Numbered from the stretch's first letter, positions 27,442-36,239 are shown. The stretch is 64,000 nt of DNA from JBGTSJ01 sp041940305 (GCA_041940305.1 JBGTSJ010000002.1:521841-585840), one strand, 5' to 3'. A program made the numbers and translations. Notes: generated by a model from the letters alone, not told the origin.

Positions 27442-28833
27442 ATGCACGCGAGGTGGACATGGCTGTTCGCCGTGCTCGGACTTGCGCTCGCGCTGCGCGG
27501 CGGGGCGGCGTTCGCGGTCCAGCGTCAGCTCGACGTGGTGTGGAAACGGCAGTTCGTCATTGAGGGGGACGCGACCGGGTACTGGGAGCTGGCGGGACGC
27601 ATTACGCGGGGAGAGAGCTATGAGATTTACACTCCGCCGCGGCGGGTCCTGCGGATGCCCGGGTTTCCGCTCCTTCTGGCGATGACCCGCGCCGTCTTCG
27701 GCGAGTGGATGCTGGGGACGCGGCTGTCGCTGTGCGTGGTCGGGACCGGGGCTTGTGGGCTGGTTTACTGGCTGGGACGGGACCTGGTGAGCGAACGCGT
27801 GGGACTCATCGCAGCTGCGGGGGCTGCGGTGTCACCGGTGATGGTGGGATTCACGCCGCTCGTGCTGAGTGAAACGCTGTTTGCGGCGTCGCTGCTGGGG
27901 AGTTTGATTGCGTTGGCAGCGTTGGCTCGATGGCATGGCGCCGGTATGAGTCTGCAACGAGACCCAAGCCAACTGTTGCAGAGCACTGGTCCGCGGCCCC
28001 TCACCTCGGCCCTCTCCCCCGATCAGGTCGAAACGGAATCGGCGCGGCATGCGGGGGAGAGGGGGAGTGGATTGCGGTCGCAATTCTGCGGCGCATGCGT
28101 CGCAGTGCTCTCGGGGGTGCTGATCGGCGTCGCCTGTTTTGTGCGGCCGAGCTGGCTGCTGGCAGCTCCGCTGTTCGGGGTGTTGCTGATCGCGTGGTCA
28201 CAGCGGCGGATGACGGCCGTTCTGCATGCGGGGCTGATGATGCTGGGCCTGGTCACCGTGCTGTTGCCGTGGGGATTGCGCAACCAGCGTGTCACCGGGC
28301 ATCTGGTGCTGACGACGCTGTGGGCGGGACCGAGCCTGTATGACGGTCTGCATCCGGGTGCGACCGGAGACAGCGATATGACGTTCTACGATCGGGACAA
28401 TTTGCTGGGGCGCGGGATGTCGGAATATGAGGTGGACCGGCATTACCGGCGGGAGGCCTGGGCGTTTGTGCGGGAGAATCCGGGACGGACGCTGCAGCTG
28501 GCGCTGATCAAGCTGGGGCGGTACTGGAGTCCGGTGCCCAATGCGGAGCAGTTCGGGACCTGGCCGGTCCGGCTCGCGGTCGCGGCATCGTTTCTCCCGC
28601 TCGCGGCCTTGGCGCTGGTGGGTGCATGGCGGATGCGCCGCGAGCGGTGGGTGCTGGCGCTTTCGCTGGGGCCGATCCTGTATTTCAGCGCATTGCACAT
28701 GGTGTTCGTCAGCTCGCTGCGGTACCGGCTGCCGGCGGAGTATGCGCTGCTGGTGCTGGCCGCGGTGGGAGCCGACGTCGTATGGCGGAAATGGAGTCAG
28801 ACAGCGCGACCACCAGGAGAAGCCGCCGCCTGA
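27442..28833 (+). CDS. GT39/ArnT-like membrane glycosyltransferase
   Basis: The protein has 463 residues and about nine or ten hydrophobic helices. An early catalytic-loop region, EGDATGYWELAGRITRGESYEIYTPPRRVLRMPGFPLLLA, has the acidic residues expected of GT-C enzymes. Residues 183-212 (GPRPLTSALSPDQVETESARH...) do not fit the membrane protein and are encoded by an inserted palindromic element (see 27997-28067). The family transfers sugars from polyprenyl phosphate carriers to lipid or protein. An AsmA-like gene follows downstream on the same strand. The acceptor is unknown. Confidence 0.8.
   Translation: MHARWTWLFAVLGLALALRGGAAFAVQRQLDVVWKRQFVIEGDATGYWELAGRITRGESYEIYTPPRRVLRMPGFPLLLAMTRAVFGEWMLGTRLSLCVVGTGACGLVYWLGRDLVSERVGLIAAAGAAVSPVMVGFTPLVLSETLFAASLLGSLIALAALARWHGAGMSLQRDPSQLLQSTGPRPLTSALSPDQVETESARHAGERGSGLRSQFCGACVAVLSGVLIGVACFVRPSWLLAAPLFGVLLIAWSQRRMTAVLHAGLMMLGLVTVLLPWGLRNQRVTGHLVLTTLWAGPSLYDGLHPGATGDSDMTFYDRDNLLGRGMSEYEVDRHYRREAWAFVRENPGRTLQLALIKLGRYWSPVPNAEQFGTWPVRLAVAASFLPLAALALVGAWRMRRERWVLALSLGPILYFSALHMVFVSSLRYRLPAEYALLVLAAVGADVVWRKWSQTARPPGEAAA
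27997..28067 (+). repeat. CCCTCTCCC-type palindromic element inside a gene
   Basis: CCCTCTCCCCC (28010-28020) pairs perfectly with GGGGGAGAGGG (28053-28063), preceded by GGCCCCTCACCTCGG. This form matches a widespread class of bacterial intergenic palindromes (CCCTCACCC...GGGAGAGGG). Here it is read in frame within the GT39-like gene, adding about 25-30 hydrophilic residues between two membrane helices. Confidence 0.75.
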
Positions 28834-28870
28834 TCCAACGAATCGAATCGAGCGACACACAATGTCTGTT

Positions 28871-28895
28871 TAGCCGCGGCCCACCGGGCCGGGCG
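28871..28895. repeat. CGGCCCACCGGGCCG repeat, copy 1
   Basis: A 25-bp unit beginning TAGCCGCGGCC and ending GGGCCGGGCG, with hairpin CGGCCC-ACC-GGGCCG. The second copy, at 53018-53042, differs at one base. It lies between the glycosyltransferase stop and the AsmA-like start. Confidence 0.85.
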
Positions 28896-28991
28896 CTCGG
28901 GACGCAAAGTCAATCAAGGTCAACAGTCATCAGAGGCAGACTCGTCCGGAGCATTGAGCACGCTCCGGACACAGAGGGATGCAGCGGAGTC

Positions 28992-31900
28992 ATGGCGTTA
29001 CGGAAGACGCTGTCCTGGATGTTGATGCTGATCGTCGCCGGCGCGGCGGGTGCCGGGGGTGTGGCGTGGAAGCTGTATCACGAGTCGAACCAGATTGCGC
29101 GGACCGAGATTGAGCGGCTGCTTCGCGAGAAGTTTCCCGATTGGGAGCTGCCGTTCGATGAGGTCGCGATCGATCGGTTCGGCACGGTGCAGTTGACCGA
29201 CGTTGTACTGCGGCCGCGCGGAAGCCGCGCGGATCTGCTGCATGTGCCGGAGATCACGATCTCGATCGACCGGAAGTTGTTCGCGGAGGCGCAGATCGTC
29301 CACGTCGAGCGGCTGGTGCTGAGCGAGCCGACGGTGTGGGTGACGCGGGACGAGTCGGGCCGGTGGAACTGGCAGGAACTGGCTCCCCCACCCAAATCGG
29401 ACGAGGCCTGTCCCGAGATCGAGATCATCCGCGGCACGATCGTGGTGCACAGCGCAAGATCGCAGCAGCTGCCGGAGACGCAGTTCTCCTGCCGGAGCGT
29501 GAACGGCTCGCTGACGCCGTCGGGACATCGGCGCTACGCCGTGCGAGCCCAGACCGACGTGGATCACGCCGGAAAGCTGGCGTTGACCGGGTCGGTCGAT
29601 TTGAAGTCGAAGGCATGGAGCCTCGTGGGCGACATTGCGGCTTTGGACACGGAGCAGGGACTGCTGGGGGTCGCGGCGGGACTCTCGCCGGACCTGCGCG
29701 AGCAGATGACGGCCCTTTCCGAGGGAGAGGGAGTGGAACGGTTCGCCTCCGGTCCCGGCCAGCCGCCGATCCGGAGCGTGCACGCGGATCCGTTTCTGGC
29801 GCAGGAAGCGGCGGCAACTGTCGCGGAGGTGCCCGACTCGCCGCAGTTCGCCCTGCCGGAACTGGGCGTGCAGATGCAGCTCGACCTGCATTTCGAGCTG
29901 GGGAGCGCGGGGACGGAATCCGCGCTGCAATACGTAGTGGCGGCGACGATTCATGACGGGCAGATCGTCAACGCCGCGCTCCCGGCGCCGCTCTACAACC
30001 TGCAGGCGCTGATCCAGGCGAGCAATACCGAGATCGTGGTCCAGGACCTGACGGCGACGAACGAAGACAGCCGGCTGTGGATCAACGGACGCATGGAGCG
30101 CAGCGGAGGGTCGTGGAAGAAAGACTTCTCGGTGCAGGCGATGAACCTCGAGCTGGGTCGGCAGGTACGGCAATACCTGCACAACGATGCCTGGCTGAAG
30201 ATGTACAACCAGATCCAGCCCGCCGGGCGGTTCAACCTGGACGTGCACGTCGTGCATGACGGCGCGGATGACTGGGACGTGACGCTTAAAGAGTGCACGG
30301 CCATTGAATGCTCGCTGCTGCACGAGCTGTTCCAGTATCCGATCACCGGCGTCAGCGGGGCCGTGCGGCAGGAAGGGGAGACGTTCCAGGCCGAACTGCA
30401 GGGGATGGCGGGGGACCGGCCGGTCTCATTGCGAGGCTACTTCCGCAATCCGGGACCGGATATTGAGGCATCGTTCCGCATCCAGGCGACGAACGTGCCG
30501 CTCGACCAGCGGGTCATTGATGCGCTGGCGCTGGAGAAATACGACGCGGTCCGCGAGGCTTTGGAAGTGCTGCGGCTCGAGGGACTGGCGGACGTGGACG
30601 GGACGCTCTCGCGTGCCGGAGCCGGGCAGAAGTTCGCACTCAAGCTGCACGTTGACGTCCATGACGGTGTGCTGGACTACATGCGGTTTCCCTATCGATT
30701 GACCAACTTCAGCGGGACCGTCGATTATGATCCGGAGGTGGCGCCGGTCTGGAGGTTTCAGAACCTGCGCGGCGAGCATAAGGGGGCGCTGCTCACCGGG
30801 ACCGCGACGTACGATCTGCATCAGCCGCCCGGGCGGCTGGACTTGCGGGTGACCGCGCTGAAGGCGGCCCTCGACCAGGACCTGTACCGCGCCTGCATCA
30901 CGGCGACGCCCGATCTGGGGAAGCTGTGGGAAGAGCTGTCGCCGAGCGGCCTGATTGACGTGCGGGACATCGCCGTGGTGTGGGCGCCGGGTGCTCCGCC
31001 GACGATTGAATTGCCGTCGGTGCAGCTGACGAGCGGGAGACTCACGCCGGCGGCGCTGCCGTATCCGTGGCACGACGTCACGGGGACGTTCGCGTGGCGG
31101 AACGGCGTGGCGATGATTCACTCGCTGAGCGGATACCACGGTGAGACCTATGCGGAGATCACCCGCGGATCGGGAAGCGAGGCGTATGTCGAGATCGAGC
31201 CGCGCGCGGGAGTAGCGTGGCACATGCACCTGGACGACATCCGCCTGCGGCGAGTGGTCTTTGACGACGAACTCCGCCAGGCCCTGCCTTCAGGGATGGC
31301 CACGGTGGCGACGTCGCTCGATCCCCGCGGTCCGATCGACATTGACCTGGGGGTCGATCTCAAGGGGATCAGCGCCGCGGAGCTTGGGCCGGAGATGGTG
31401 ACCGCGCACTGGGGGCTGCGGGCGCACTTCAACAACAACGACATCTTCGCCGGCGTCGAACTGAAGAACGTCACCGGGAACGTCGAGATCGTCGACGGGA
31501 TCTGGGACGGCACGGCGGTGACGGCTGATGGATACGTCGAGCTGTCCTCCGCCCGGGCGCACAACATCCCGATGCAGGGAGTGCACGGGCCGTTCTCCAT
31601 CGACGACAATCAGGTCACCGTCGGCACGCCGGACTTCGGCAGCGAGGATTGGCGGCAATGGCTGCGCGGCCCGGTCATGCACTCGGCCGAGAACCGGTAC
31701 GCGGCGCGGCAGATGGAGGTCGACAACCTGTACGGGGACGACAATCACCAGGGTCGGCTGGGCATGAGCGGCGTGGTCCTGGTCGGTCCGGATGCGGCGC
31801 GGACGCAGTATCGGATGGACCTGAACCTGCGGGATGCGAGCCTGCGGGCGTGGGCGCGCGACCAGAAGCTGGCCGCCGGACAACTCAAGGGAGCGGTGAA

Positions 31901-32429
31901 CGGCCAGCTGCGGCTCGTGGGGAACGGATCATCGAGCCATGCGACGCGCGGCGACGGTTGGATCCAGGTCAGTCCCGCCGAGCTGTACGAGCTGCCGGTG
32001 TTCGCACAGATCTTCGCGCTGCCGAGCTTCAAGCCGGTGAACCGGGCCGCGTTCAACTACGCGTACGGCGAATTCACGCTGCACGACGGTCTGGTCGACT
32101 TTTCCGGCATCAAGCTGGTGGGAGACGCGCTGCAGCTGCGCGGGCGCGGGACGGCCGAGTACGCGGACGATCTGCCGGGTCGGCTGCGGATTGACTTCTT
32201 CTCGCAGGCGGACGAGCGGTTCCTGGGGGGAATCTCCCAGATCCCGCTGCTGGGTCCGCTGTTCGACAACTGGGTGCACGTCGTCGTCCGGGGAACTCTG
32301 GACCAGCCCCAGGTCTCAACGCAGGCAGGAGACATCGGCGAGTTCGGCCGGGGGATCGTGGATGACATCGGCCGGCTGACGATGCCGTTCGCCCCGCCGG
32401 TGATGCAGTCGCCCCCTCGGGGGAGGTAG
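28992..32429 (+). CDS. large AsmA-like/DUF3971-type protein
   Basis: The protein has 1145 residues from the ATG at 28992. The open frame extends about 370 bases further 5', but that region holds a repeat and overlaps the previous gene. One N-terminal membrane helix (LSWMLMLIVAGAAGAGGVAWKLY) is followed by about 1100 residues predicted as beta-rich. The C-terminal part (PVFAQIFALPSFKPVNRAAFNYAYGEFTLHDGLVDFSGIKLVGDALQLRGRGTAEY) is typical of AsmA/YhdP C-terminal regions. Such proteins are thought to form grooves that carry phospholipid between membranes. It ends convergently with the nucleotidyltransferase-HD gene. Confidence 0.85.
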   Translation: MALRKTLSWMLMLIVAGAAGAGGVAWKLYHESNQIARTEIERLLREKFPDWELPFDEVAIDRFGTVQLTDVVLRPRGSRADLLHVPEITISIDRKLFAEAQIVHVERLVLSEPTVWVTRDESGRWNWQELAPPPKSDEACPEIEIIRGTIVVHSARSQQLPETQFSCRSVNGSLTPSGHRRYAVRAQTDVDHAGKLALTGSVDLKSKAWSLVGDIAALDTEQGLLGVAAGLSPDLREQMTALSEGEGVERFASGPGQPPIRSVHADPFLAQEAAATVAEVPDSPQFALPELGVQMQLDLHFELGSAGTESALQYVVAATIHDGQIVNAALPAPLYNLQALIQASNTEIVVQDLTATNEDSRLWINGRMERSGGSWKKDFSVQAMNLELGRQVRQYLHNDAWLKMYNQIQPAGRFNLDVHVVHDGADDWDVTLKECTAIECSLLHELFQYPITGVSGAVRQEGETFQAELQGMAGDRPVSLRGYFRNPGPDIEASFRIQATNVPLDQRVIDALALEKYDAVREALEVLRLEGLADVDGTLSRAGAGQKFALKLHVDVHDGVLDYMRFPYRLTNFSGTVDYDPEVAPVWRFQNLRGEHKGALLTGTATYDLHQPPGRLDLRVTALKAALDQDLYRACITATPDLGKLWEELSPSGLIDVRDIAVVWAPGAPPTIELPSVQLTSGRLTPAALPYPWHDVTGTFAWRNGVAMIHSLSGYHGETYAEITRGSGSEAYVEIEPRAGVAWHMHLDDIRLRRVVFDDELRQALPSGMATVATSLDPRGPIDIDLGVDLKGISAAELGPEMVTAHWGLRAHFNNNDIFAGVELKNVTGNVEIVDGIWDGTAVTADGYVELSSARAHNIPMQGVHGPFSIDDNQVTVGTPDFGSEDWRQWLRGPVMHSAENRYAARQMEVDNLYGDDNHQGRLGMSGVVLVGPDAARTQYRMDLNLRDASLRAWARDQKLAAGQLKGAVNGQLRLVGNGSSSHATRGDGWIQVSPAELYELPVFAQIFALPSFKPVNRAAFNYAYGEFTLHDGLVDFSGIKLVGDALQLRGRGTAEYADDLPGRLRIDFFSQADERFLGGISQIPLLGPLFDNWVHVVVRGTLDQPQVSTQAGDIGEFGRGIVDDIGRLTMPFAPPVMQSPPRGR

Positions 32430-32432
32430 TGC

Positions 32433-32447
32433 AGAAACCGGGTTTCT
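32433..32447. repeat. AGAAACC-type repeat, single arm
   Basis: AGAAACCGGGTTTCT, identical to one arm of the hairpins at 22083-22113 and 47321-47353. It is nearly palindromic by itself. It lies in the 26-base gap between two convergent genes. Confidence 0.75.
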
Positions 32448-32455
32448 GGCGAGCG

Positions 32456-33586
32456 TTAGCCGCAGAAGCGGGCGAGTTCTCGCATGGCTTCGAGCGCTTC
32501 GTCCAGGTCGGGCGCGGCTCCGCCGGGGACCCGCCCGTCGCGGTCGCATTGGGCGAGGAGGAAGAGTTCGTCGTAGTCTTCGGACTGCTGCAGGCGGCGT
32601 CTGGCCCGGGCGCCGATCGTGCCGTCGAGCAGCTTGTGGGCTTCCATGTGGTTCGCGATGAGCCAGGCCGTGCGGTCGGTGATGAAGCCCTCGAGCGCTT
32701 CGAGACCGGCGGTGACGTGGTCCTGCGGATCGATGCCCTTGCCGACGTCGTGCAGCAGGGCGGCCAGCAGGAACTCCTCGTCCCAGGGATTCGCATTCCG
32801 GGCGAGTTCGAAGACCTGCAGGCTGTGGTACAGGGCGTCCCCTTCCGGATGATGCCTGCGCCCCTGTTCCACTTTCTCCAGCGGGATCAGCAGCAGGCGG
32901 TAGATCTGGAAGCGGTCCACCTGCTCGTCCGCCTCGATGAGGGCGTCTTCGAGATCGACGTCGGGATACTCCTGCTCGAGCAGCGCTTCCAGCTCCTGAA
33001 TGCTCGCGCGCTCAATGGCCTTGCCCGTGATGGAACTCTTGAAGACGTAGTGCGCCTTGTCCGCAGGGTAGCAGGTGAGCTCGAACTCGAAGCGGTCGTG
33101 CACGTGCACGTGGGTGAAGACCCGCTCCTCGCCAAACTTGCGAACCCGCTTATGGGTGACTTCGTAATCCAGCCCTTCCTCATCGAGTGCGGCCCGCACG
33201 GCCTCGATGCTCGACGTGAAGACGTGCAGATCGATGTCGCTGCCGTGGCGAACGTGGCCGGTGAGGGTGCTGCCGATCAGCCTGGGCCGGAACTTGTGCA
33301 AGATGTGCATCATCCGCAGCGCGGCGATGCGCATGTCGCGGAGGCTGTCGAACCGGCCCTCCCCTTCGTAGAGATACGCGAACCGCTGGATCTCGTTGCG
33401 GATTTCGGCGTTCGTGGGGAGGTCGTTGGGTTTGACCCAGCCGCGGCAGATCTTGCGGGAGGCCTTGCGCTTGGCCCGGAAGTACTCCGACTCCTGCCGG
33501 GTGTACATCAGGCGGGCGGCTTCGAAGGTGATTTGCCGCCGCAGCTTGTCGCTCGTCATGCGGAGTGCGTCGGTTTTAAAGCCCAT
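32456..33586 (-). CDS. nucleotidyltransferase and HD-domain fusion protein
   Basis: The protein has 376 residues from the ATG at 33586 (MGFKTDALRMTSDKLRRQI); the frame before it is open but repeat-like. The N-terminal helical region is followed by a nucleotidyltransferase motif GSTLTGHVRHGSDIDLHVF (G105 to F123, with Asp117 and Asp119). A substrate-like region with HVHVHDRFEFELTCY follows, then an HD phosphohydrolase domain: HHPEGDALYHSLQVFELARN and LLAALLHDVGKG with His279-Asp280. This order resembles CCA-adding or uridylyl-transfer enzymes only loosely. Substrate unknown; a nucleotide-modifying and nucleotide-removing pair in one chain is likely. Confidence 0.82.
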   Translation of the reverse strand: MGFKTDALRMTSDKLRRQITFEAARLMYTRQESEYFRAKRKASRKICRGWVKPNDLPTNAEIRNEIQRFAYLYEGEGRFDSLRDMRIAALRMMHILHKFRPRLIGSTLTGHVRHGSDIDLHVFTSSIEAVRAALDEEGLDYEVTHKRVRKFGEERVFTHVHVHDRFEFELTCYPADKAHYVFKSSITGKAIERASIQELEALLEQEYPDVDLEDALIEADEQVDRFQIYRLLLIPLEKVEQGRRHHPEGDALYHSLQVFELARNANPWDEEFLLAALLHDVGKGIDPQDHVTAGLEALEGFITDRTAWLIANHMEAHKLLDGTIGARARRRLQQSEDYDELFLLAQCDRDGRVPGGAAPDLDEALEAMRELARFCG

Positions 33587-33712
33587 TCGTGCGACGCGCG
33601 GGCTGGGAGGATGATAGCCGGGTGAGTGAGAGTTGGGAAGATGGGGACGAGCGGCTTCTTCCCGGAGAGCGCCAGGCAGTCCCGGAGGTCGTCCGGTTAT
33701 GGTCGTGAGAGC

Positions 33713-33746
33713 AGCGGTCCGCACAGAGGACTGTGCCGGCGACTTT
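33713..33746. repeat. GGCACA-type hairpin repeat, copy 3
   Basis: AGCGGTCC followed by GCACAG-AGGA-CTGTGC and CGGCGACTTT. It matches the copy at 19867-19900 over about 34 bases with two or three differences. It ends two bases before the stop codon (complement of TCA, 33749-33751) of the SPW gene. Confidence 0.85.
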
Positions 33747-33748
33747 GG

Positions 33749-34162
33749 TCAGACGGCGTGCGAGCCGGTAGCCGTACGGCGCGTCGACGGATGGTTGTCG
33801 CTGGACTCGTTGTGCAGTTCCTGCATTGCCTCTCGCCACGCGCGGGATGGGCTGGCGGCGTCGTTGGGGATGACGGCGAACATCATCAGCAGCAGGCCGG
33901 TGAGCGCCTCATTCTGCGCGGCCGGCGGTGCGTGGCCATAGAAACGGTACGCGGCTGCGATCAGCAGTGCGCCCACGAGTGCCGTGAGCAGATGAGCCAG
34001 GCGTGCGGGTCGCCAGTAGGAGAGGCACCCAAATACGATGACGGCCAGTCCGGCAGAGAAGTCGGTGATCCACCAGCCGATGCGGTCATCCGGATGGCCG
34101 AAGACGAACGGGCTGATCAGCAGCCAGCAGCCGAGCATGATTTCAACGACGCGACTCCACAT
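33749..34162 (-). CDS. SPW-repeat membrane protein
   Basis: The protein has 137 residues and four predicted membrane helices. WSRVVEIMLGCWLLISPFVFG at residues 2-22 is a clear SPW motif segment, and WWITDFSAGLAVIVFGCLSYW begins the second helix. The typical SPW protein has one or two such repeats; here the second is degenerate. The C-terminal 30 residues (QELHNESSDNHPSTRRTAT) are hydrophilic. It lies downstream of the VKOR gene on the same strand and may be its partner. Molecular function is unknown. Confidence 0.8.
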   Translation of the reverse strand: MWSRVVEIMLGCWLLISPFVFGHPDDRIGWWITDFSAGLAVIVFGCLSYWRPARLAHLLTALVGALLIAAAYRFYGHAPPAAQNEALTGLLLMMFAVIPNDAASPSRAWREAMQELHNESSDNHPSTRRTATGSHAV

Positions 34163-34234
34163 GACGATTCCATCGTTGGCCTGGATGCAGCGATGTGCGA
34201 GGGGGCGGTGCTCCAGAAGTTAATTGAGCGTTTC

Positions 34235-34268
34235 AGAACTCGGTTTCTGAAAGGGAATCCGGGTTTCT
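34235..34268. repeat. AGAAACC-type repeat, degenerate copy
   Basis: AGAACTCGGTTTCT (34235-34248), then GAA and AGGGAATCCGGGTTTCT (34252-34268). It is recognisably the same element as at 22083-22113, but both arms have drifted. It lies between two minus-strand genes, just downstream of the VKOR stop. Confidence 0.65.
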
Positions 34269-34304
34269 ACTGCGGGTACTCAATTGCATGGAGCGTGCCG
34301 TTCG

Positions 34305-34961
34305 TTATCGATTTCGTCGCGATTGCACGAATTCGGCGCCGATCCGCTCGGCTTCGGGGGACCAGCGGCCCCACAACGTGTTCCAGAGCAATCGCTTGTC
34401 GTGCGTCTCCTGCCAGACCCGCTTGAGATATAGCAGCGACGACCAGACTTCGTCATAGGCGAGGACCACGAGGACGAGCGAGATCACGGCCGTGACCAGG
34501 CACAGGAAGCACCAAGAACCGACGACGGCCCCCTGCATCACGACGAGGATCGCACTGACGATCCCCAGCGGGATCACGTCGATTCCAAAGGCGATGACCA
34601 GCCACGGGCGATACTGCCAGCGTCGGGTGGAGCCGGCCAGACCGAAGATCGCGTCCCCCAGGTAGGCGATCGCGCCGAATGCGGCGTCGGGAACCAGGAA
34701 CCAGACGCGCATCCGTTCGGAGACGTCGGAATCGAGGACAAGTTCCGTCTGCTCGCCGAAGAACGGGTCCCATGCTGAGTCGATGAGCCGCCACTGGTAG
34801 AGCGCCATGTACGAGGCGATCACGAAGGCCACCATCGCAATCAGGCAGATGGGAATCCGCTGCCGCCAGGACGACGGGTTGTAGTCCCAGGGGTACGGGG
34901 CCGCGGAGAGGTTGAACCGCGGATCGTCGTGAGCCTCTGCGGGGACTGTAGACATCGACAT
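34305..34961 (-). CDS. vitamin K epoxide reductase (VKOR) family protein
   Basis: The protein has 218 residues and four to five membrane helices. GSWCFLCLVTAVIS carries the active CxxC (Cys151 and Cys154). The preceding VWFLVPDAAFGAIAYLGDAIFG matches the VKOR helix that follows the Ser/VP-type loop. The only other cysteine is Cys39 in the first helix, so the pair of loop cysteines that shuttle electrons in classical VKOR enzymes is missing. No DsbA-like thioredoxin domain is fused. The family reduces quinones while oxidising thiols; here the partner could differ. It starts divergently from the SpoIIAA-like gene. Confidence 0.82.
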   Translation of the reverse strand: MSMSTVPAEAHDDPRFNLSAAPYPWDYNPSSWRQRIPICLIAMVAFVIASYMALYQWRLIDSAWDPFFGEQTELVLDSDVSERMRVWFLVPDAAFGAIAYLGDAIFGLAGSTRRWQYRPWLVIAFGIDVIPLGIVSAILVVMQGAVVGSWCFLCLVTAVISLVLVVLAYDEVWSSLLYLKRVWQETHDKRLLWNTLWGRWSPEAERIGAEFVQSRRNR

Positions 34962-35247
34962 TGCCGGCGATTTGGAGATTTATGGAAAGTGTCGGGCCGC
35001 CGACATAACTGATCGACTACAGCGCAACCCGCTCGGCCGGAGTCCATGACGATGACTCGACCTCGCCGGATATGTCGCCAACGGTGCATCGAATCAGCAG
35101 TGGCACGGCCCATGCATTCGATGGGAGCCTGTCGGGCAACAGACGTGCCATGCCCTGGTTCATGAGGAGCGACACCACTCCGGCGGAGCATCGACAAACC
35201 GGCTTCGTCGAGCGCAACGGACACTCCAACGGCACAGGAGGTGAGAG
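34962..35247. promoter_or_regulatory. divergent intergenic region of the stress-type module
   Basis: This 286-bp gap separates the VKOR-SPW unit (minus) from a five-gene plus-strand unit, so it must carry promoters for both. A strong ribosome-binding site AGGAGGTGA (35236-35244) precedes the SpoIIAA-like ATG. I could not identify a convincing sigma-factor box by eye. Confidence 0.5.
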
Positions 35248-35640
35248 ATGCCGGTTGTAATGCAGCACATGACGCATGACGGATACGTGGAGGTGCACGT
35301 CTCCGGCAAGCTGGACAAAGCTGACTACGAGGAGATGGTGCCCGAGATCGAGCAACTCATCCGCGAGGAAGGCAAGCTCCGTCTGGTGTTCGTGCTCGAC
35401 GACTTCCACGGCTGGACGGCGGGGGCAATTTGGGAGGACCTGAAGTTCGATATCCGTCATTTCAACGACGTCGATCGCCTCGCGATCGTCGGCGAAAAGA
35501 AGTGGCACGAACGGATGGCCGGAGTCTGCCGCCTGTTCACCACCGCCGACGTCAAGTACTTCGATCAGCACGAGATGGACGAGGCGCGGCAATGGGTGCG
35601 GAACGTGGCGATCGAACACAACCAGCGGGCGTCGGTGTGA
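35248..35640 (+). CDS. STAS/SpoIIAA-like protein
   Basis: The protein has 130 residues, soluble, with no signal. GYVEVHVSGKLDKADYEEMVPEIEQLIREEGKLRLVFVLDDFHGWTAGAIWEDLKFDIRHFNDVDRLAIVGEKKWHERMAG is the SpoIIAA-like (SEC14/STAS) fold typical of PF11964 proteins. It lacks the conserved Ser of true anti-anti-sigma factors, so phospho-regulated sigma switching is not implied. Relatives bind hydrophobic ligands or act in stress regulation. It is the first gene of a plus-strand unit with YflT-like, epimerase, coiled-coil and MgtC genes. Confidence 0.85.
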   Translation: MPVVMQHMTHDGYVEVHVSGKLDKADYEEMVPEIEQLIREEGKLRLVFVLDDFHGWTAGAIWEDLKFDIRHFNDVDRLAIVGEKKWHERMAGVCRLFTTADVKYFDQHEMDEARQWVRNVAIEHNQRASV

Positions 35641-35708
35641 CAAGGATTCCGTGGTGGCGCACGACGCCCGATTTCCAGAGGCACATCTTCGAGGAACAAG
35701 GGTGACTT

Positions 35709-36239
35709 ATGGCGAGCGTTGAACATCGACCAGCGATTCGGGCCGGAGTGTTCGAGACCGTAGAAGCGGCCAGGCGGGCGATCGACCACCTTCGCAATGC
35801 CGGCTTTGAACGGCGTGAGATCAGCGTTGTCTGCACTGAAGCGCAAGTCGCGCCGGAACTGAAGGAATACGTCGACCAGCATCCCTCCGGGCCGCGCTCG
35901 GCAGGCCGCGCGTTGACCCGTGGGGGGCTGGTGTATGGAGTGTTGGCCCTGGTGGGAGTGGCCGTCGCCGCGATCACGGCCATCCTGGTCGGTCTGGTCG
36001 CCGCGTTCATCGTGCTCGGGGTGAGTCTGGGGATTGCGCTGCTGTCCGTGTTCGGTTCGATCATGGTGTCGCGCGGATCGGAGCGGGAGCTGGCCGACTT
36101 CCACGCGCACAACCTTGAGCCGGGACAGCTGCTGGTCGCGGTGGATCTGGCGGACGATGCCCCGCCGCAGAAGAGTGCGGCAGCCGACCAGGTCCTGAGA
36201 TCGGACACCGCTACGACCGTCGGCCTGCCCCACGAGTAG
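35709..36239 (+). CDS. YflT-like general stress protein fused to membrane helices
   Basis: The protein has 176 residues. The N-terminal domain (about 12-60, AGVFETVEAARRAIDHLRNAGFERREISVVC) matches the general-stress-protein 17M/YflT fold. Two membrane helices follow (GLVYGVLALVGVAVAAITAILVGLVAAFIVLGVSLGIALLSVFG, about 80-125). A second compact segment (ELADFHAHNLEPGQLLVAVDL) precedes a disordered tail. It is the second gene of the unit, about 70 bases after the SpoIIAA-like gene. The role is inferred as stress-linked membrane protein. Confidence 0.75.
   Translation: MASVEHRPAIRAGVFETVEAARRAIDHLRNAGFERREISVVCTEAQVAPELKEYVDQHPSGPRSAGRALTRGGLVYGVLALVGVAVAAITAILVGLVAAFIVLGVSLGIALLSVFGSIMVSRGSERELADFHAHNLEPGQLLVAVDLADDAPPQKSAAADQVLRSDTATTVGLPHE

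Noticed and set aside
25964..27460. 498-codon minus-strand ORF
   Set aside because: Antisense to the DUF1501 gene, which is certain from its motifs.
34962..35247. Specific sigma-factor promoter boxes
   Set aside because: The region must hold promoters, but no -35/-10 pair stood out enough to call by eye.
35072..35260. Small plus-strand ORF before the SpoIIAA-like gene
   Set aside because: No ribosome-binding site or family, and it overlaps the strong start of the real gene.
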